Below, in pieces: positions 1 through 11,717 of a stretch of 64,000 nucleotides of DNA. The notes below the pieces were generated by a model. The model made no database searches. It worked only from the letters and a program-made list of their open reading frames with translations, and was not told where the DNA came from. Numbering within the stretch: position 1 is the stretch's first letter; each line of letters opens with the position of its first letter. The DNA is from Ciona savignyi. Taxonomy: Eukaryota; Chordata; Ascidiacea; Phlebobranchia; Cionidae. The stretch is taken from contig CH002800.1 of assembly GCA_000149265.1 (NCBI GenBank), forward strand, positions 628,807-692,806, in the 5' to 3' direction. The position numbers and the translations under genes were made by a program.

Positions 1-41
1 AACGCTTACTGTTTAAATTCGTTACTTATTTGTCTTTACAG

Positions 42-954
42 CGATGCCAACTCCATTGACCCGAAGTATCTCACCCGATCCGCTGACGTCATAACTGTTC
101 GCAGTCTATCGCCATCTTGCGACACATCTCCGCCCAAAATAACCGCCGCTAAACCATCCACAAGACTCAGTCAGCAGGTAAGAAATATTGATTACGCGAC
201 CGATTCATATACAGTTTTCTATATAAAAATAACATATTGATGAGCCCATCATGGGTTCGAAACTTAACCCGGTAAAAGAAGTACAAATATTATTTTTTTA
301 TATATGTCTGTAGTGTTTACTTTTGTACCGGCTCGTATTTGTAAACAAACCGGATTTAAGCGATAATAAAACTACCGGATTTAAGCGATTTTCTTTTGAA
401 AAAAATGGCTTCAAAAACAACCTTGTGTATTTTATAAATTGTTTTACGTCTCCCATACTTATTTTCCAAGCAATAATTGTGTTTAGCTTTTTCGAAAAAT
501 GCGTCGGTCGTCAGCCGAAAGCATGGGGTTTCGTTGCCAATCGCTAGATTTTCGCTTTTATCCTTGGACGATACGCTTAGCGGGGTTTGTCTGCCGTCAG
601 TGATTTATTAGATTAAACTAAAATAGTGAAAACGTCATATGTACAGTCGTCTGACCGAATGGTTAACGCGGACGATACAAAAACGGTCCTATTGACGAGC
701 TCGTCAACGGTTCGAAACTTCCCTCGGTAAAAAATACGTCTTAATGACATAAAACACATGCAAAACTGTGATCAAAGAATTTATGCTCTGTTATCTACTT
801 GTTTTCTAAGACATTAACCTTCATATCCGTCCCCATATTACAGATGGTGAACAAGGCGACCCTGAACCGGCCTGGGCACGTCCGCTTCCAACCCCAGCAA
901 CCCAACTCCGCCGTTTCCGCCTATTTCACTGGAGCCATGCCGAAGCCGAGTTAG
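42..954 (+). CDS. 3' end of an unrecognised gene (last two coding exons, 5' partial)
   Basis: Two exons, 42-177 and 844-954, are joined by a GT-AG intron (acceptor TTTACAG before 42, donor CAG|GTAAGA at 178, acceptor ATTACAG before 844). The first base of exon 42-177 completes a codon split with an exon outside the window, and the remaining 45 codons run in frame into the second exon, which ends in TAG at 952-954. The 82-residue tail is rich in Ser, Thr, Pro and Gln, with no membrane segment or recognisable domain (it includes NRPGHVRFQPQQPN and ends TGAMPKPS). I do not recognise the protein; a disordered cytoplasmic tail is a fair description. Exon GC content is well above the intron, as in the other genes here. 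Confidence 0.7.
191..280 (+). repeat. tRNA-Ser-like SINE (family 1), 5'-truncated
   Basis: It keeps the acgcgaccgat block, the gagcccatcatgggttcgaa B-box region and the ccggtaaaa tail of the family-1 consensus. It lies inside the intron of the gene ending at 954. Confidence 0.7.
641..735 (+). repeat. tRNA-Ser-like SINE (family 1)
   Basis: The A-box-like GACCGAATGGTTAACGCG, the internal ACGGTC block, the B box GGTTCGAAAC and the CGGTAAAAAA end are present, with a small internal deletion. It shares an intron with the copy at 191-280. Confidence 0.75.
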
Positions 955-1184
955 ACGCCGCCGTCACTCCGAGCACCTTCACTTCGCACGGATCTCCTTT
1001 TTCGGCTGCGGCCGCGACATAATAGAAAGTCCTTCGCGCGGCCACAAGTGCTCTGCGCTTGCATGAACCGCCGGCGCCGCGGCCTTTGCCCTTCGCGTGT
1101 GATATTTTGTAGCGATTTTCTCGTCGGGTGTTCCAGCCGCCTACCGCGGCCTATTTATGTGTCTTGCGACTTTGTAACTTCACA

Positions 1185-1190
1185 AATAAA
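1185..1190 (+). terminator. Polyadenylation signal AATAAA
   Basis: An AATAAA lies about 230 bases after the stop codon of the gene ending at 954, followed by C- and T-rich sequence. It is the first such hexamer after the stop, so it is the likely cleavage signal; a second AATAAA-like run lies near 1765. Confidence 0.45.
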
Positions 1191-1667
1191 ACCCCCCCAA
1201 ATCACACAATGTCTGCCGTCGCAACGCTATCCGGTTACCGGTCTCCCGAAGTCGAGCCAACCGCCTCTTCATATCGATACATCGTTTCTGAGACAGACTC
1301 CTCTCACTTGACCGTGGCGTTGTCTGTGACGTCATAATACCAGTTATGCAAGGGGATGACGCAAGAACAAAGCAGCGGATATGTGGCGTCATAGTAAATA
1401 CCAAGAGGAACACGTCACGCAAAAGGCATTTTATCTCGCTCGATATTGAAAGCATTTTTGGATAAAAAAATCACAACTTTCTGGTTCCATTAATGCTTTC
1501 CGTCAGAATACAAAGCGAATATGTATAGGAGCGTTATCTCACTGGTAATCTTTCTTGGTGTGGCATCATAGATATTTACGCAATTTAATACTTTTTGAAT
1601 GCAAATTTGTATTTTTTTCAGACTTAACCTTGGATATGTGGCCATCTAATAAATTTGATTACTTTGC

Positions 1668-1744
1668 CATAACCTTTAGGTTATCGAAGCTATTGCAGTG
1701 TGTTGTATATGATTGAGACGTTCCTAAAATTTGGTAGAACCCAT
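1668..1744 (+). repeat. Family-4 dispersed repeat, 3' fragment
   Basis: Shares GCTATTGCAGTGTGTTG, the GAGACGTTCCT block and GGTAGAACCCAT with the copy at 11718-11861. Confidence 0.5.
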
Positions 1745-2427
1745 CAATCCACAATGATTACGACAATAAAGATTTGTTTTGTTTTAATAAATAAAAACTG
1801 CATTTGGGCCTAACATTCGACGGTGAAGTCCGTACCAGTGTTGTAACAAGAGTATATTTTTGATACGGTTTTGGTCGAACTTTCGAAACAAAACTGCTTG
1901 AAAACAATAGGTTGGCTGTATATACGTATTATTAAGCTACTTTTTAAATATATATTTGTGATATATTAACTTAGCGTTCCCCTATTATGTGCTTACACTC
2001 TGGTGGTATTTTTTACATTTAGATAACATATAGTGTACAAAAAACAATGTGTGGACTGGCAGCGGCCGAATGTCTTAGAAAAAAGTTTTACACAAAGTTA
2101 AATAGATGCCCACTATTACGCGACTTTATACGCTATCGCACATATTGTGTTATACAGTGTACCCACGCGGACACTGTCTATAGATAGGATATACCTGTTG
2201 TTTTGTTTAAACTTAAAATGTGAAAACGTTTTTTTGTACATTTGATCCTTGCCTTGACGACGACAGTAAGCTGTTTAAATAGCGGATAGATAACGGGTTC
2301 GAAATTTGACTCAAAAAATAGAATTAATACGATGCTGTTAGGATGTTTCTTTTTATCCTAGTTAGTGGTAATGACAGTCATATTAAAAATAACCATTATG
2401 GTTAGATCAATATATCACTTTTTCTCC

Positions 2428-2520
2428 GAGAATGGGAAAACAAGCATTCGCCAGGTTACCGTAGCTATTTTAGTGTGTTGTGTATGAATCGGGTGTTCCA
2501 TCAGTTTTAGTAGAACCCAT
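2428..2520 (+). repeat. Family-4 dispersed repeat, diverged copy
   Basis: Shares GAGAATGGGAAAAC, CGCCAGGTTACCGTAGCTAT, GTGTGTTGTGTATGA and TAGTAGAACCCATTA with the best copy. Confidence 0.5.
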
Positions 2521-2574
2521 TAAACTACTGCTCTGCGGCAATGTTCAGGCAAACCTTTATGTGACACACTAACC

Positions 2575-2775
2575 GGGCAACACTAAAAGGAGCGAAGAAA
2601 TGAAACTGTTCACTAAAATTAGGAAAACTAATTTAAACCCTCCCCTGAACAATATTTTCAACCCGTGAAACTAACCCTAACTCCAAACCCCATATTTAAA
2701 ACAAACTCTAATGTCATAATATTCATTTTAATGTGCGGTTTCCCTCCTTCCCGCTTTCCCTCTTAGTTTTCTCAC
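2575..2775. mobile_element. MITE-like element (family 5), copy 1
   Basis: The right end is a polypyrimidine run (TTTCCCTCCTTCCCGC, then TTTCCCTC). The left end is the degenerate purine complement (AGGAGCGAAGAAATGAAACTG). The interior, with 'cactaaaat..ggaaaactaattttaaac' and a run of CTAACCCTAACTCCAAACC, matches the copy at 5315-5500. No coding capacity. Confidence 0.55.
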
Positions 2776-4804
2776 ACTAACCCTCCAAAATACCGCATGC
2801 GCCCCAAACTGTAGTGTGTTCTATGATGTTTGATTCAACTTTAATCGATAGGCTTATTAGGTCTGGGTCGCAAAATCGTCCATTAAAAAGGATAAAAGAT
2901 CTAAAAAAGTGATTATAGACCGACAATCAGTAAAATGCACATTTTTTAAGTCACAGGAATTCTACATTTTATCAATACAGGACTAAATATATAGAATCGC
3001 TTGAATATTTTTGTGGATTGTTAATACCGAATTTTGTTTGAAATCCACAGTCGAAAACAATTCTTCGGATCCCAGTTTGTGGACTTTCCGCCCTTGTATG
3101 GTAAATTCCTCGGGAGCTTTATACGAATCTCCGCCTCCGCCGATCTGTCCCGTGACTTCCGTATTTACGAGTACGCCCCTCAACAGTAGTCAGTCCAGGT
3201 GCTCGGATTTTCGGAGGCTGCATTAAGCCGTTTGCTTTCAGGACCAAGTGGACGCAAAACAAATCGCTGCCAATTCTTACTTTCCATGTTTCCTTACAGG
3301 AAACCGAGCAAAGGTAACATCTCTTCGGCTGTCAGCGATCTAAACTCGCCCGCGATATATCGTTCAGGGCCGGGTCACTTGGCGTAAGTGCGTGGACCAA
3401 ACCGCGACGCTTCGGCTTTCATAACATACACTTGTTTTAGAGAGCACAAGCGACTGCATTCTATATTGCATTCTTGTGGTCGAAAGTTTGCGTTTTTTAG
3501 CAATTGAAACAAAACAATTGTTTATTTGTAGTTTCGCTGGGTTATTTCATTCGTGGGGGGCTGAAACTTTACACTGTCGCCAAAGCTGAGTTTTTAAAAA
3601 TAAATTTCCAAGTTCACCTTTGACCGATTGACAAAGGTGAACGGAGATGTCATTCTTATCATGGTGGGTGGGTAAGTTCATCTTGAAGGGTTCATGCACG
3701 GTTATTGTCGTGGTGGGGTTATACGGTAATCAAGAATTCACTATTTTAGTTTGGTTTATTTTTCGTTTCCACGGTGAAAACACGCAACAAGAATCTTTTA
3801 TTGATTCTGAATTTACGTCAAAGTAAAAAAACGAAAAAACAACAGTCCTTAAAATACTTCAATTTATCAAAATAATTATTTTTAATAAATACATTACGGG
3901 ACAGGTGGTAGGTTGAAACTTGCCCGGTAAAAAATTGTTTAAATGACCCTGCTGCTAAGAATATCACATTGTGGTGTAGTCTATATGCTTTTTCTTTCAA
4001 CTACTGGTCGCACTTTGCACATTTTTCTTAAGGACTTCATACCGCTGGATTTTATTAATTTTGTTTGCAAATTTTTTCAATCTTGTTTTAAAATTTACGG
4101 CCGCGTTCGCTATATTTAATATATATTTCCTTTTTTTAATGGTGTGTTTTAACGACTGTTCGTTTTTCAGTCTTTTCCTTATCTGGTGTTTGTGATTTGT
4201 TTTATTTTCTGCTATTTATTCCAAGGGCAAAAGATGAAAATAATAAACTTAATGTTTTTGCTCTTATCTTCTTGACAATTAACCAGAACCTTCTACACTG
4301 GAAATTGCCTTCACAAAGTAATGGTACAGCCGGGTCAAGTTATTTTTATACAATTTCATAAAATGTAATTTATATAGATAATAGAGTCGTTGTCTGATGT
4401 TGTCTTTCAATTTTAAACCCGGGGTGGTCTCACTTATTTGGAACAGATTAACAGCATACCATGTCTGCAATAACAAATGGTGCGGTTATTAGATTATTTT
4501 CCTCAAAAGTGAAATCTACGACGTCATGAGTCTTGGGAAAAGCATCGGAATCCAGTTTATACGGGAAGTATTACGTCACTTTTCAGACCGAAATAGCCTG
4601 CGGTTTCAACCACTTTCCTTCGTTGTACTGCAGGGCGGGCACATCCACAAACAATTGGGTTCGTTTTACCTTTATTGCTACAACAAACAGGCGACTTTTG
4701 CTCTCGGGTTGCGAGCTCTTGCGCCGATTTCACAAACCTGTTTTGAACTAGTTTACCACACAAATACAAAAATACATTTTGCTTCCGGCTTGCACTGTTG
4801 CCAA

Positions 4805-4985
4805 CGTAAAGACTAAAAGGGAAAAAGAGGGAAACTGCACACTTAAATGAAGATTAGGGCATTAAAGGTAAAGTTAAAGCTGTAGGGAATGGGGTTAAAG
4901 TTCGGGTTAGTTCTGGGGTTTATATTAGTGTTATAGGAAAAGTTAGAATTAGTTTATTTTTCGTAGTTTCCCTTTTCCTCATTTG
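4805..4985. mobile_element. MITE-like element (family 5), copy 2, opposite internal orientation
   Basis: It starts AAAAGGGAAAAAGAGGGAAACTG and ends AGTTTCCCTTTTCCTC, giving imperfect terminal inverted repeats. The interior is GGGGTTAAAG/GGTTAGTTCTGGGG, the reverse complement of the interior of the other two copies. No coding capacity. Confidence 0.6.
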
Positions 4986-5042
4986 TTTACCGGAAGTTTC
5001 GAACCCATAATGGGTTCGTTGCTAACACCGTATTTTTTGTAT
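4986..5042 (-). repeat. tRNA-Ser-like SINE (family 1), 3' fragment
   Basis: The reverse-strand B box (GTTTCGAACCCATAATGGG) with the flanking ACCGG tail, followed by the degraded internal region. It directly follows MITE-like copy 2. Confidence 0.6.
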
Positions 5043-5314
5043 GTAACTACCGTCTTCCCTCCTTTTAGTATTGCCAACGTAATCAGCAAGCGAGCGCGCC
5101 GCCCAACGCCCTCCAAGCTTCGTTGGTGGTTCAATGATCGTGTGCGGTCTTGCTATGTTGCCTTTGTCCTGGTATTTTCGGACTGCCCTAGCCTGGTGGG
5201 TGGCGACCGGCGCGCGATTACACGGTGCTCTTTGTAAGTGTGAATGACACTCGGTTGACATTCAGCGCGTCGGTTTAGCGCCGACACTAGCCCCAGAACC
5301 TGTACAGGAGCGAC

Positions 5315-5500
5315 AATATTAGGAGGGAAAGAGGGAAGGAGGGAAACTGCTCACTAAAACTATGGAAACTAATTTTAAACTTCCCCTAAACACCAATCTC
5401 AACCACAGAACTCACCCCAACTCCAACCCCATTTTGAAAACTAGTTCCTTAACCCTTATTTTAGTGTTGAATTCCCCCTTTCCCTCCATTTAGTTGCCAC
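5315..5500. mobile_element. MITE-like element (family 5), copy 3
   Basis: It begins GGAGGGAAAGAGGGAAGG and ends CCCCCTTTCCCTCC, so the two ends are inverted repeats of a purine tract. The interior matches copy 1. I could not define a target-site duplication with confidence. Partial relatives lie near 27985-28110 and 45780-45900. Confidence 0.6.
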
Positions 5501-6249
5501 CCCCTGTACTGTCCACAACAGGCACACGCCGCGTCAGTGTTGCCGCTCATTTGTCATTCACAATTACGGGATCGCACTCACCGACCTATTGAGCGCTCTC
5601 CGCACAACACTGCATTATTCATGAGCGGAAAGCTGTTGTTTGACTTGAAATGCCAAACAGGTTCAAGACTCCAGTTACTTCTCGTTAATCCAACAACCTT
5701 CTTTCGCAAGGATCAGGCGTTTTAAGTCAGAACCAATTTTCTCAAACTGCTGTTAAATTTCGTTTAATCTTTCCCTTCCGTAGAGACGCCAATCGCCGCC
5801 AAATTCCCGTCTGCAGACCCAAAGAACCGCTTTTAACTTAGTTGATTAGCCCACCCCAAAGCCCTCGCTGGTGTTTACGCCAAAGATTACACGCTAATCC
5901 CGGATTTTCCCGGATAAATTGAATCTCCCGCATTATCTGTGCACAATCGACTGTCCGCTTGATCTCGGATTAGTTCGCATTAATATTTGATGAGTCAACA
6001 TTAGTACAGTGTGACAAGTTTGCAATCTTATCCATAATTCTTGGATAAATAACACGACGAGGTAAATTATGACATTTTACGGACAAACTTTTAATTCCAC
6101 GGTGGGCTGTATTTTAAATGACATGTTTATTATGATTCGACTTATCGTTCGTTCGTTAGTTTGAAAATACAACCTTTCAGTGACTTGATTTTTTATAGAT
6201 TAGTGTTAAGGGCAGTTATATTTTTAGTGGGTATTTTTGTTTTTCTACT

Positions 6250-6420
6250 TTTTTTACCGGGAATTTCAAACCCATAATATGTTTGTTGCTGACTTGCTAC
6301 TTTTAACCGAGTTCAGTTTCGAACCTATGATGGGCTCGTCAGTAAGACATTTTTTATATGAAGCGATACATGAATCGGTCGTGTTAACCATTCGGCAATA
6401 CCACCGTTCGGTGACTTGCT
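6250..6420 (-). repeat. tRNA-Ser-like SINE (family 1), dimeric copy
   Basis: Two B-box ends in the same orientation (TTTCAAACCCATAATATG near 6265 and TTTCGAACCTATGATGGGC near 6322) are followed by one full body ending at the reverse A box GTTAACCATTCGG. The arrangement is a truncated copy head-to-tail with a full copy. Confidence 0.7.
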
Positions 6421-8340
6421 ATTTTTAAAGGTTAGGAGGCGGCGACTTCTCGTTGAAACCTGGTTGTGATATTGCGTGAGTGCAAGACTGTTGTTTTGTA
6501 ACTGACCCTTGACGGGGAAATCTTAACCGAAAGGCTGGCGGCTCCGCTGGTTCTTGATATTGGAATATGCGGCTTGGAGCCGTCAGTCGTTGTATCTTTT
6601 TCGTCGCGGACCACACACGACCATTTCAATGTCACTCCTAGCGGCACGTTTTATCATATATGCCATAGCATTAACCAATGGAACGTAATCTGCTTAGCGT
6701 CAGTCGACCGGCAGTGTACCGCGAAAGGGGATTTAAACACACGTCAGTAGTGCGACTCTAATTGTAGTTAAAACGGGACGGGTCCAAGTCTTGGATTACG
6801 CGAATCAAAAACTCGTCTCCGACGAATAGTTCACCGACTTTGTGATAGGTCTATGCCGTATCCCTTCATTACTTTCTTTTAAAACACAGCAAGGCGTTCG
6901 GGGTAATGAAATTCCTCGTGAATCGCCGGCTTTAGCGGCTTGGCGGGCGCTTAGCACCGAGTAGCAGCGGGTATTCCTTTTCGACGAAGCGAGACGAGTC
7001 CACGCATTAGGCCCCTCCACACTTTCCTGCTACTCCCCCCTATCTACCCATTACGCTGGAAACGTGTCTTTTCGTGGGTGGGTTCTGTATAAACATCGTC
7101 ACACACGTCCCTAGGACCTCCAGCCTTATATCCATTGTTCTCTATCCAGCCGATCAACGTGTGAGTTATACGGGCTGTCCAAGTTATATCATTGCCACTT
7201 TTACAGCACATTGGCGCGGAATTGGCACTACGAGAGTGCCTCCATTTATATTGGTATTTACCGATGCCGGGTAAGCAGCAGGTCTTAGTTCAGTTCTTTA
7301 GGCTGCAGTGTATAGCTCAAGAGCGTAAATCATATTGACAACGCTATAGATTATAATTCAGTCAGGAGCGAACCGCACCGGAGCGTTCTTATTTCAGGAA
7401 ACAGCCTCTCTGGTTTCTCCTTATTTTGATTTATAATCTTGTTTATTTTGGAGCGGCGCTGTAGTACACTGCTGTGCAGGCATGCCATTTGTTCTGACGC
7501 TTTAAGTGCTGAGCGTTCTCCGCAAAGGCTCGGTCTGGCACGTTCCTAATCCTGATTAATTGTGCTTTAAATCAGTCTGCTTTGTAGGGTGGTGCATAAC
7601 AAGTGTTACTGAACTGAGTCCTTTTCAAACCAGGATTAACAGCGACGTCGGCGTGAATTGGCTTCGTGTTTGCCAACCGTGATCGCTCGCCATTAAACCG
7701 GGAGACCAATTCAGCAGGTGTTCTCGTTGCTTGCTGCCGGTCAAGCCGTTCCAAGGCTTCCAACCCGGGAGGGCTGTTACACAAGGCACATAAATTGTGA
7801 TTGAGTGCATTAGGAGCTCGCAGACGAACCGTACGCCCCTTGTCGAGCGAGGAATGCGGCCCACCACTGCCGCACGAAACCAATATCTTATTGTTAACAC
7901 GGAGTAGATAGAAGGCGGCCACCTGAATCGTCAACCGCACATCAGCACAGAGACGAAGATGAATGAACTATGCGGTCTCCAGCGTTAGTACACTCGAGTA
8001 ATTGCAAACGGACGGATAATGTACCCGGACCCTGGGATTAGTTCGGCGGTCCCAAAATTGGAGGTAAGCGTGTTGATGTTAAATAAACCCCATTGCGATT
8101 CTCCTTTAACTAATTTGCTTTGGACCCATCCTTTTAAATCCGACCCTCTTTCCGAAAATCCAAGACTGATTGAACGAGGTTCATATTTTTTGCCTTGGTT
8201 GTCATAACGCCGTCTGATATTTCATTTGTAGTCGGATTGAGTTCCTTATTAGAGGATTACCCGGGGCCTCCTTTGAGTCGGGAATTCCGCCATTAATCAA
8301 ATACAAACCCGGCAACTTTTTAATTGGAAAGGAGTAAACA
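6421..8340. other. GC-richer, repeat-poor intergenic island
   Basis: Base composition rises to roughly 50% GC (counted 30/60 in 7621-7680) against roughly 25-35% in flanking DNA. Homopolymer runs and SINEs disappear. Frames such as the minus-strand one at 7572-7940 are open for about 120 codons but match nothing I recognise. Similar islands occur upstream of and inside the Patched gene (about 15080-16500, 18240-20420, 22590-23400, 23900-25500, 26560-27480, 31000-31930, 35060-36690). Confidence 0.45.
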
Positions 8341-9212
8341 AGCTAATGGTGTTTTGTTCACTTTAAAGAAAGCGTACCTTTCGAAAATACACCTATTTAC
8401 GTCATATATGATATGAGTCAGAATCCCAAATGAGTTATATAATACCTGTTGACCACTTGTGTGTTTATTGAGATAAAATTGGAATAAAATAATATTCCGA
8501 AATGCTACACAACATCATAGAACATTTTATTAGCTTAAAGTTTTTTTTTATTAGGTTATTCTATAAACCTATGTATTATTTTCCAAACTCAACCTAATTG
8601 TTTTTTTATTTAAATGGTCATGATTTGGTAGCCTAATTATCGAGCTCGATTTATTTGTAGGTTAGTTTAATAGTCATGGAGTTTTCGTTCATCGAACTGC
8701 TTTGTTTTTGATCAGACTATCCTATTAACCCATGCATTATTCTTCGAAGTATTTTTATTTGTTTTTGATTTTATTAGTAACGGTTTGTTAGCCTTAATTG
8801 TATTGCTAGATTTATTCGTCAGTTAGTTTGATAGCCATTTGTTTTTTATCGTTCTGGTTTGATTTGATTTTGATCAAACTATCCTACAAATCCGTAGTTT
8901 ATGCACCAAATTATACCTGTTTTTAGTTTTAATAGCCATGGTTTTGTCGCATGTAAATTATTTATAAGTTTGTTTGTAAGTCTGTGTTATACAGTCAGTT
9001 AGTCGCATCGTGGAGAATGCATTACCGTCGCCGTATTGACTTGTAGGGTCAAGCCGCACCCAGCCGACACGCAAGACCGCCAAAACAACCTCACTATAGT
9101 CGCCACGTTGCTGTTATTCTAGCCCCAAGTTGTTACACAATAGCGACAACCTGTCCGGCGATAGTGCGACTTGCGCTGTTACTGTAGATCGGGTGTCAAA
9201 GTTGAAAGCAAG
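8341..9212. other. AT-rich intergenic DNA with a diverged tandem repeat
   Basis: Between about 8530 and 8960 a unit of roughly 160-165 bp recurs about two and a half times, recognisable by repeated 'aactatcctan-aa-ccnt', 'ttta(g/t)tcgtnagttagtttgatag' and 'gcattattntccaaa' blocks. No gene is visible. Confidence 0.45.
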
Positions 9213-9320
9213 GTCAGGTGTCCAAACGGTTATACCGCCAACGATACATAGACCGATTTCTATACAAAAACGGCTTTAGGTACAAGCCCAGCATTATGGT
9301 TCGAAACTTAGCGCGTTAAA
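9213..9320 (+). repeat. tRNA-Ser-like SINE (family 1), diverged
   Basis: Full length but diverged: GTCAGGTGTCCAAACGGTTA at the A-box end, GATACATAGACCGA in the body, GGTTCGAAACTTAGC at the B box, then a TTAAAAAAA tail. Confidence 0.65.
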
Positions 9321-9653
9321 AAAATAACAAAAAAGTTAAAACAATGTACACTTAGAAGGACACTGTCCTGAAACTGTTTAAACACTACCACGGTTTTCTT
9401 GTGTTATTTGCCAAGTTGCAGCCGTTTCACTTACCTCGCTTGATATATGGCACACATATGCCTATTTCGAGTTTTTTTTCCGATAACACACAACAATCCA
9501 GGTGCCCAGTGGCCCTTACCAGCAGTTTAATCCTTAAACAAACTATTGCGATGCGTTTGTCTCAATAGAAATCCGGATACCACCAAATAGAGTACACACC
9601 TGAATGATCTGTACACACCTGGATGTATAGTTAACACGACAAAGATGTGGACA

Positions 9654-9662
9654 TGGGTGGTC
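9654..9662 (-). promoter_or_regulatory. Candidate distal Gli/Ci binding site
   Basis: TGGGTGGTC, the exact reverse complement of the Gli consensus GACCACCCA, about 7.2 kb upstream of the Patched ATG in otherwise AT-rich intergenic DNA. Whether it is used is inference from sequence alone. Confidence 0.35.
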
Positions 9663-10939
9663 TTTCTAACACACGCGTAACTATCGCAATTACTTAATAT
9701 TAAATCGGATGTGACAAAGGACCAGAGGTTCAATAAAAATCGAAATATTTTGTATATTGTTGAGATTTTCTTTCTCTTTTGTGTTCTCTTGATTAGCTAA
9801 GCGCCGAAATATTACGACTGGACCATAATATTGTTACAGCTTGGTTTACTTTTAATATATTTTGGTGTTCCCGTTAAAATACGCGGCAACAACTTATATA
9901 AAAATGGACACAAGGGCAATTCGAAAAAATGACATTTAGATGAAACACGTCTTAATTTAAAATTATTAAATGTAATTCATCAATAGTCAGACGTGGCCGT
10001 CAAACCTAACAAATATTTAAGATAACAGTTTGGAAATTAAAAAAACTGTATTTAAATCAAGACATTTTTAATTAAGCTTGAAGTAACCTATGTAAAAGCG
10101 TGGGCCGAGAAAATGTGGTGAGTTACTTTGAAAAACTAGTTTGAAAGAAACTTTATAGCCTTTTCATTGTACTAAACGAACACCGTTCATCTTAAACAGA
10201 GAGAAAATCCATAACGCATATTTCTGTACCCAAGCCAGTCTGCCTGCTGTTAAAAAATGTGCTTGTGTAACCAGTCGACTTTTATCGCCGCTGGAGATTT
10301 TATTTTTTGTTGCAGTTGCATTTAGCCGTGAAGAAAGTGATTGGGTCGTCGGTTGTCTTTCTTGTCCGCCTTGTTTATGTTCGGCCTGTTTGCCTTTCGA
10401 ACGTAATCTATTGCCGATCCCCATACCCTTTTAGTTTTCATGCGCCGTGGCCCGTGGTATCGGTCCCAGCCAATAGACCTTTCGACAGGATGCGCTAAGT
10501 TTGGCCGAATCGACGGGTGAACTTCATAACGATATTCAAAAGAGACATCGTTTAATCGGTATAATCGCAACATACGAATTTGAGCACCTTTAGCAAAGTT
10601 TATAACTGATGTTTTTATGTTTACTGAATTTCTAGATTTCAAGCTTAAAAATCATCTTATGAACAGATACCTATATCAACTTAGATTAAAGATAGCCTGG
10701 TTTGTTTCGTAGCACGCTACGTACGCTACGTGTTCAATAATCACATTTCATTATACCTCTTATAAAAATAGGAATTGTAATGATCCAATCTTGGGTTCGA
10801 AACATTGCTCTTTAAAAAATATATTATAATGATTTGTGAATAATTATTAATTTGTATATTGTTAGAGGTATAGTTTTAGAGCACAGGATTATGCTCACTG
10901 GCTCTATTGTATTCAGCATTAAAAACACCACATACCTAT

Positions 10940-11027
10940 GAACCACGTCATACGTATAACCACGTCATATAGGAATGAACTACGTCATACGTAAAACCAT
11001 GTCATACGTATAAGCTACGTCAAATAC
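10940..11027. repeat. Tandem cluster of CRE-like ACGTCA words
   Basis: Five degenerate 17-20 bp units, each carrying CCACGTCATACGTATAA or a variant (ACGTCAT, ACGTCATAC, ATGTCATAC, ACGTCAA). The repeated ACGTCA is the half-site of CREB/ATF bZIP factors. It may be a short tandem repeat that happens to contain the motif. Confidence 0.5.
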
Positions 11028-11717
11028 TTTCTTCAAAAAACATGTACCGGGTCATTGTGGGTGCGGTGGTTTATAACGTCAATCGCCAGGGTAAAAGTAC
11101 GTTATACCAACGGACTGAATCGCTTATTTAACGAAGACAAGTTAATCACTTGATAAACACATGCAGCTGAAAATCGTATTTTGATGATTCCTTTTAAATG
11201 TTCGAACGTATCATCAGAAAAAAACATTTAAACGTATCATTAGAAAAATCGTGTGAAAAGGGGCAAACATTTTGCGTGCCCCACCACGAATGTACTTTTA
11301 TCCAAGTTATTGTTCTATTCTTAATAAATAATAGACTAAAATCCGTTCTTATTATTAAAACTCAAAAAAAATTACATAAACGTGCCTGATTTATTATTAT
11401 TGCGTCCCGAAATAATTCAAATTCTCATTACCTGGTAATTGCCCCCTCAATAATTCGGAAGTTTTCATCTATCTATGGGGCAGGTCGTAGATACTGTTAT
11501 TAGGTTAAAAACGTAGCAATAACAGCCCAGCCCTACACGACATTCGTACACGCCTTAGTGTTATTGATATCCTCGTTTAGAAACAGCTTATTGTTTTAGT
11601 CGTAACGTTTTGTATTACCTATATGCAAATTGTCGCAAGTGAAAATAAGTTCAAAATAGAAACAACAAAACGAAGGTAACACTAACAAAAGAGGAACTGC
11701 GGAAGGATAGGACATTT

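Larger units (their letters stand above)
955..2574. other. Intergenic: 3' flank of the upstream gene
   Basis: There is no open frame with coding character. About 955-1450 is GC-richer, with a palindromic TGACGTCA near 1328-1335 and related GACG/CGTCA words to 1420. The rest is AT-rich and carries two diverged copies of the family-4 repeat (1668-1744, 2428-2520) and a weak SINE B-box remnant near 2295. Confidence 0.5.
2776..6249. other. Intergenic stretch with MITE-like and SINE copies
   Basis: Mostly AT-rich, with no supported gene. It holds MITE-like copies 2 and 3, a minus-strand SINE fragment (4986-5042) and a weak B-box remnant near 3905. Open frames between 2980-3390 and 4526-4816 have no recognisable protein and no consistent splice sites, so I do not call them. 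Confidence 0.5.

Noticed and set aside
7572-7940. A 122-codon minus-strand open frame
   Set aside because: Overlapping frames are equally open and no family resemblance was found; probably chance in a GC-richer island.
8019-8063. An ATG followed by 15 codons and a good donor (GAG|GTAAGC), like a first exon
   Set aside because: No downstream exon in phase could be found before Patched, so it is unsupported.
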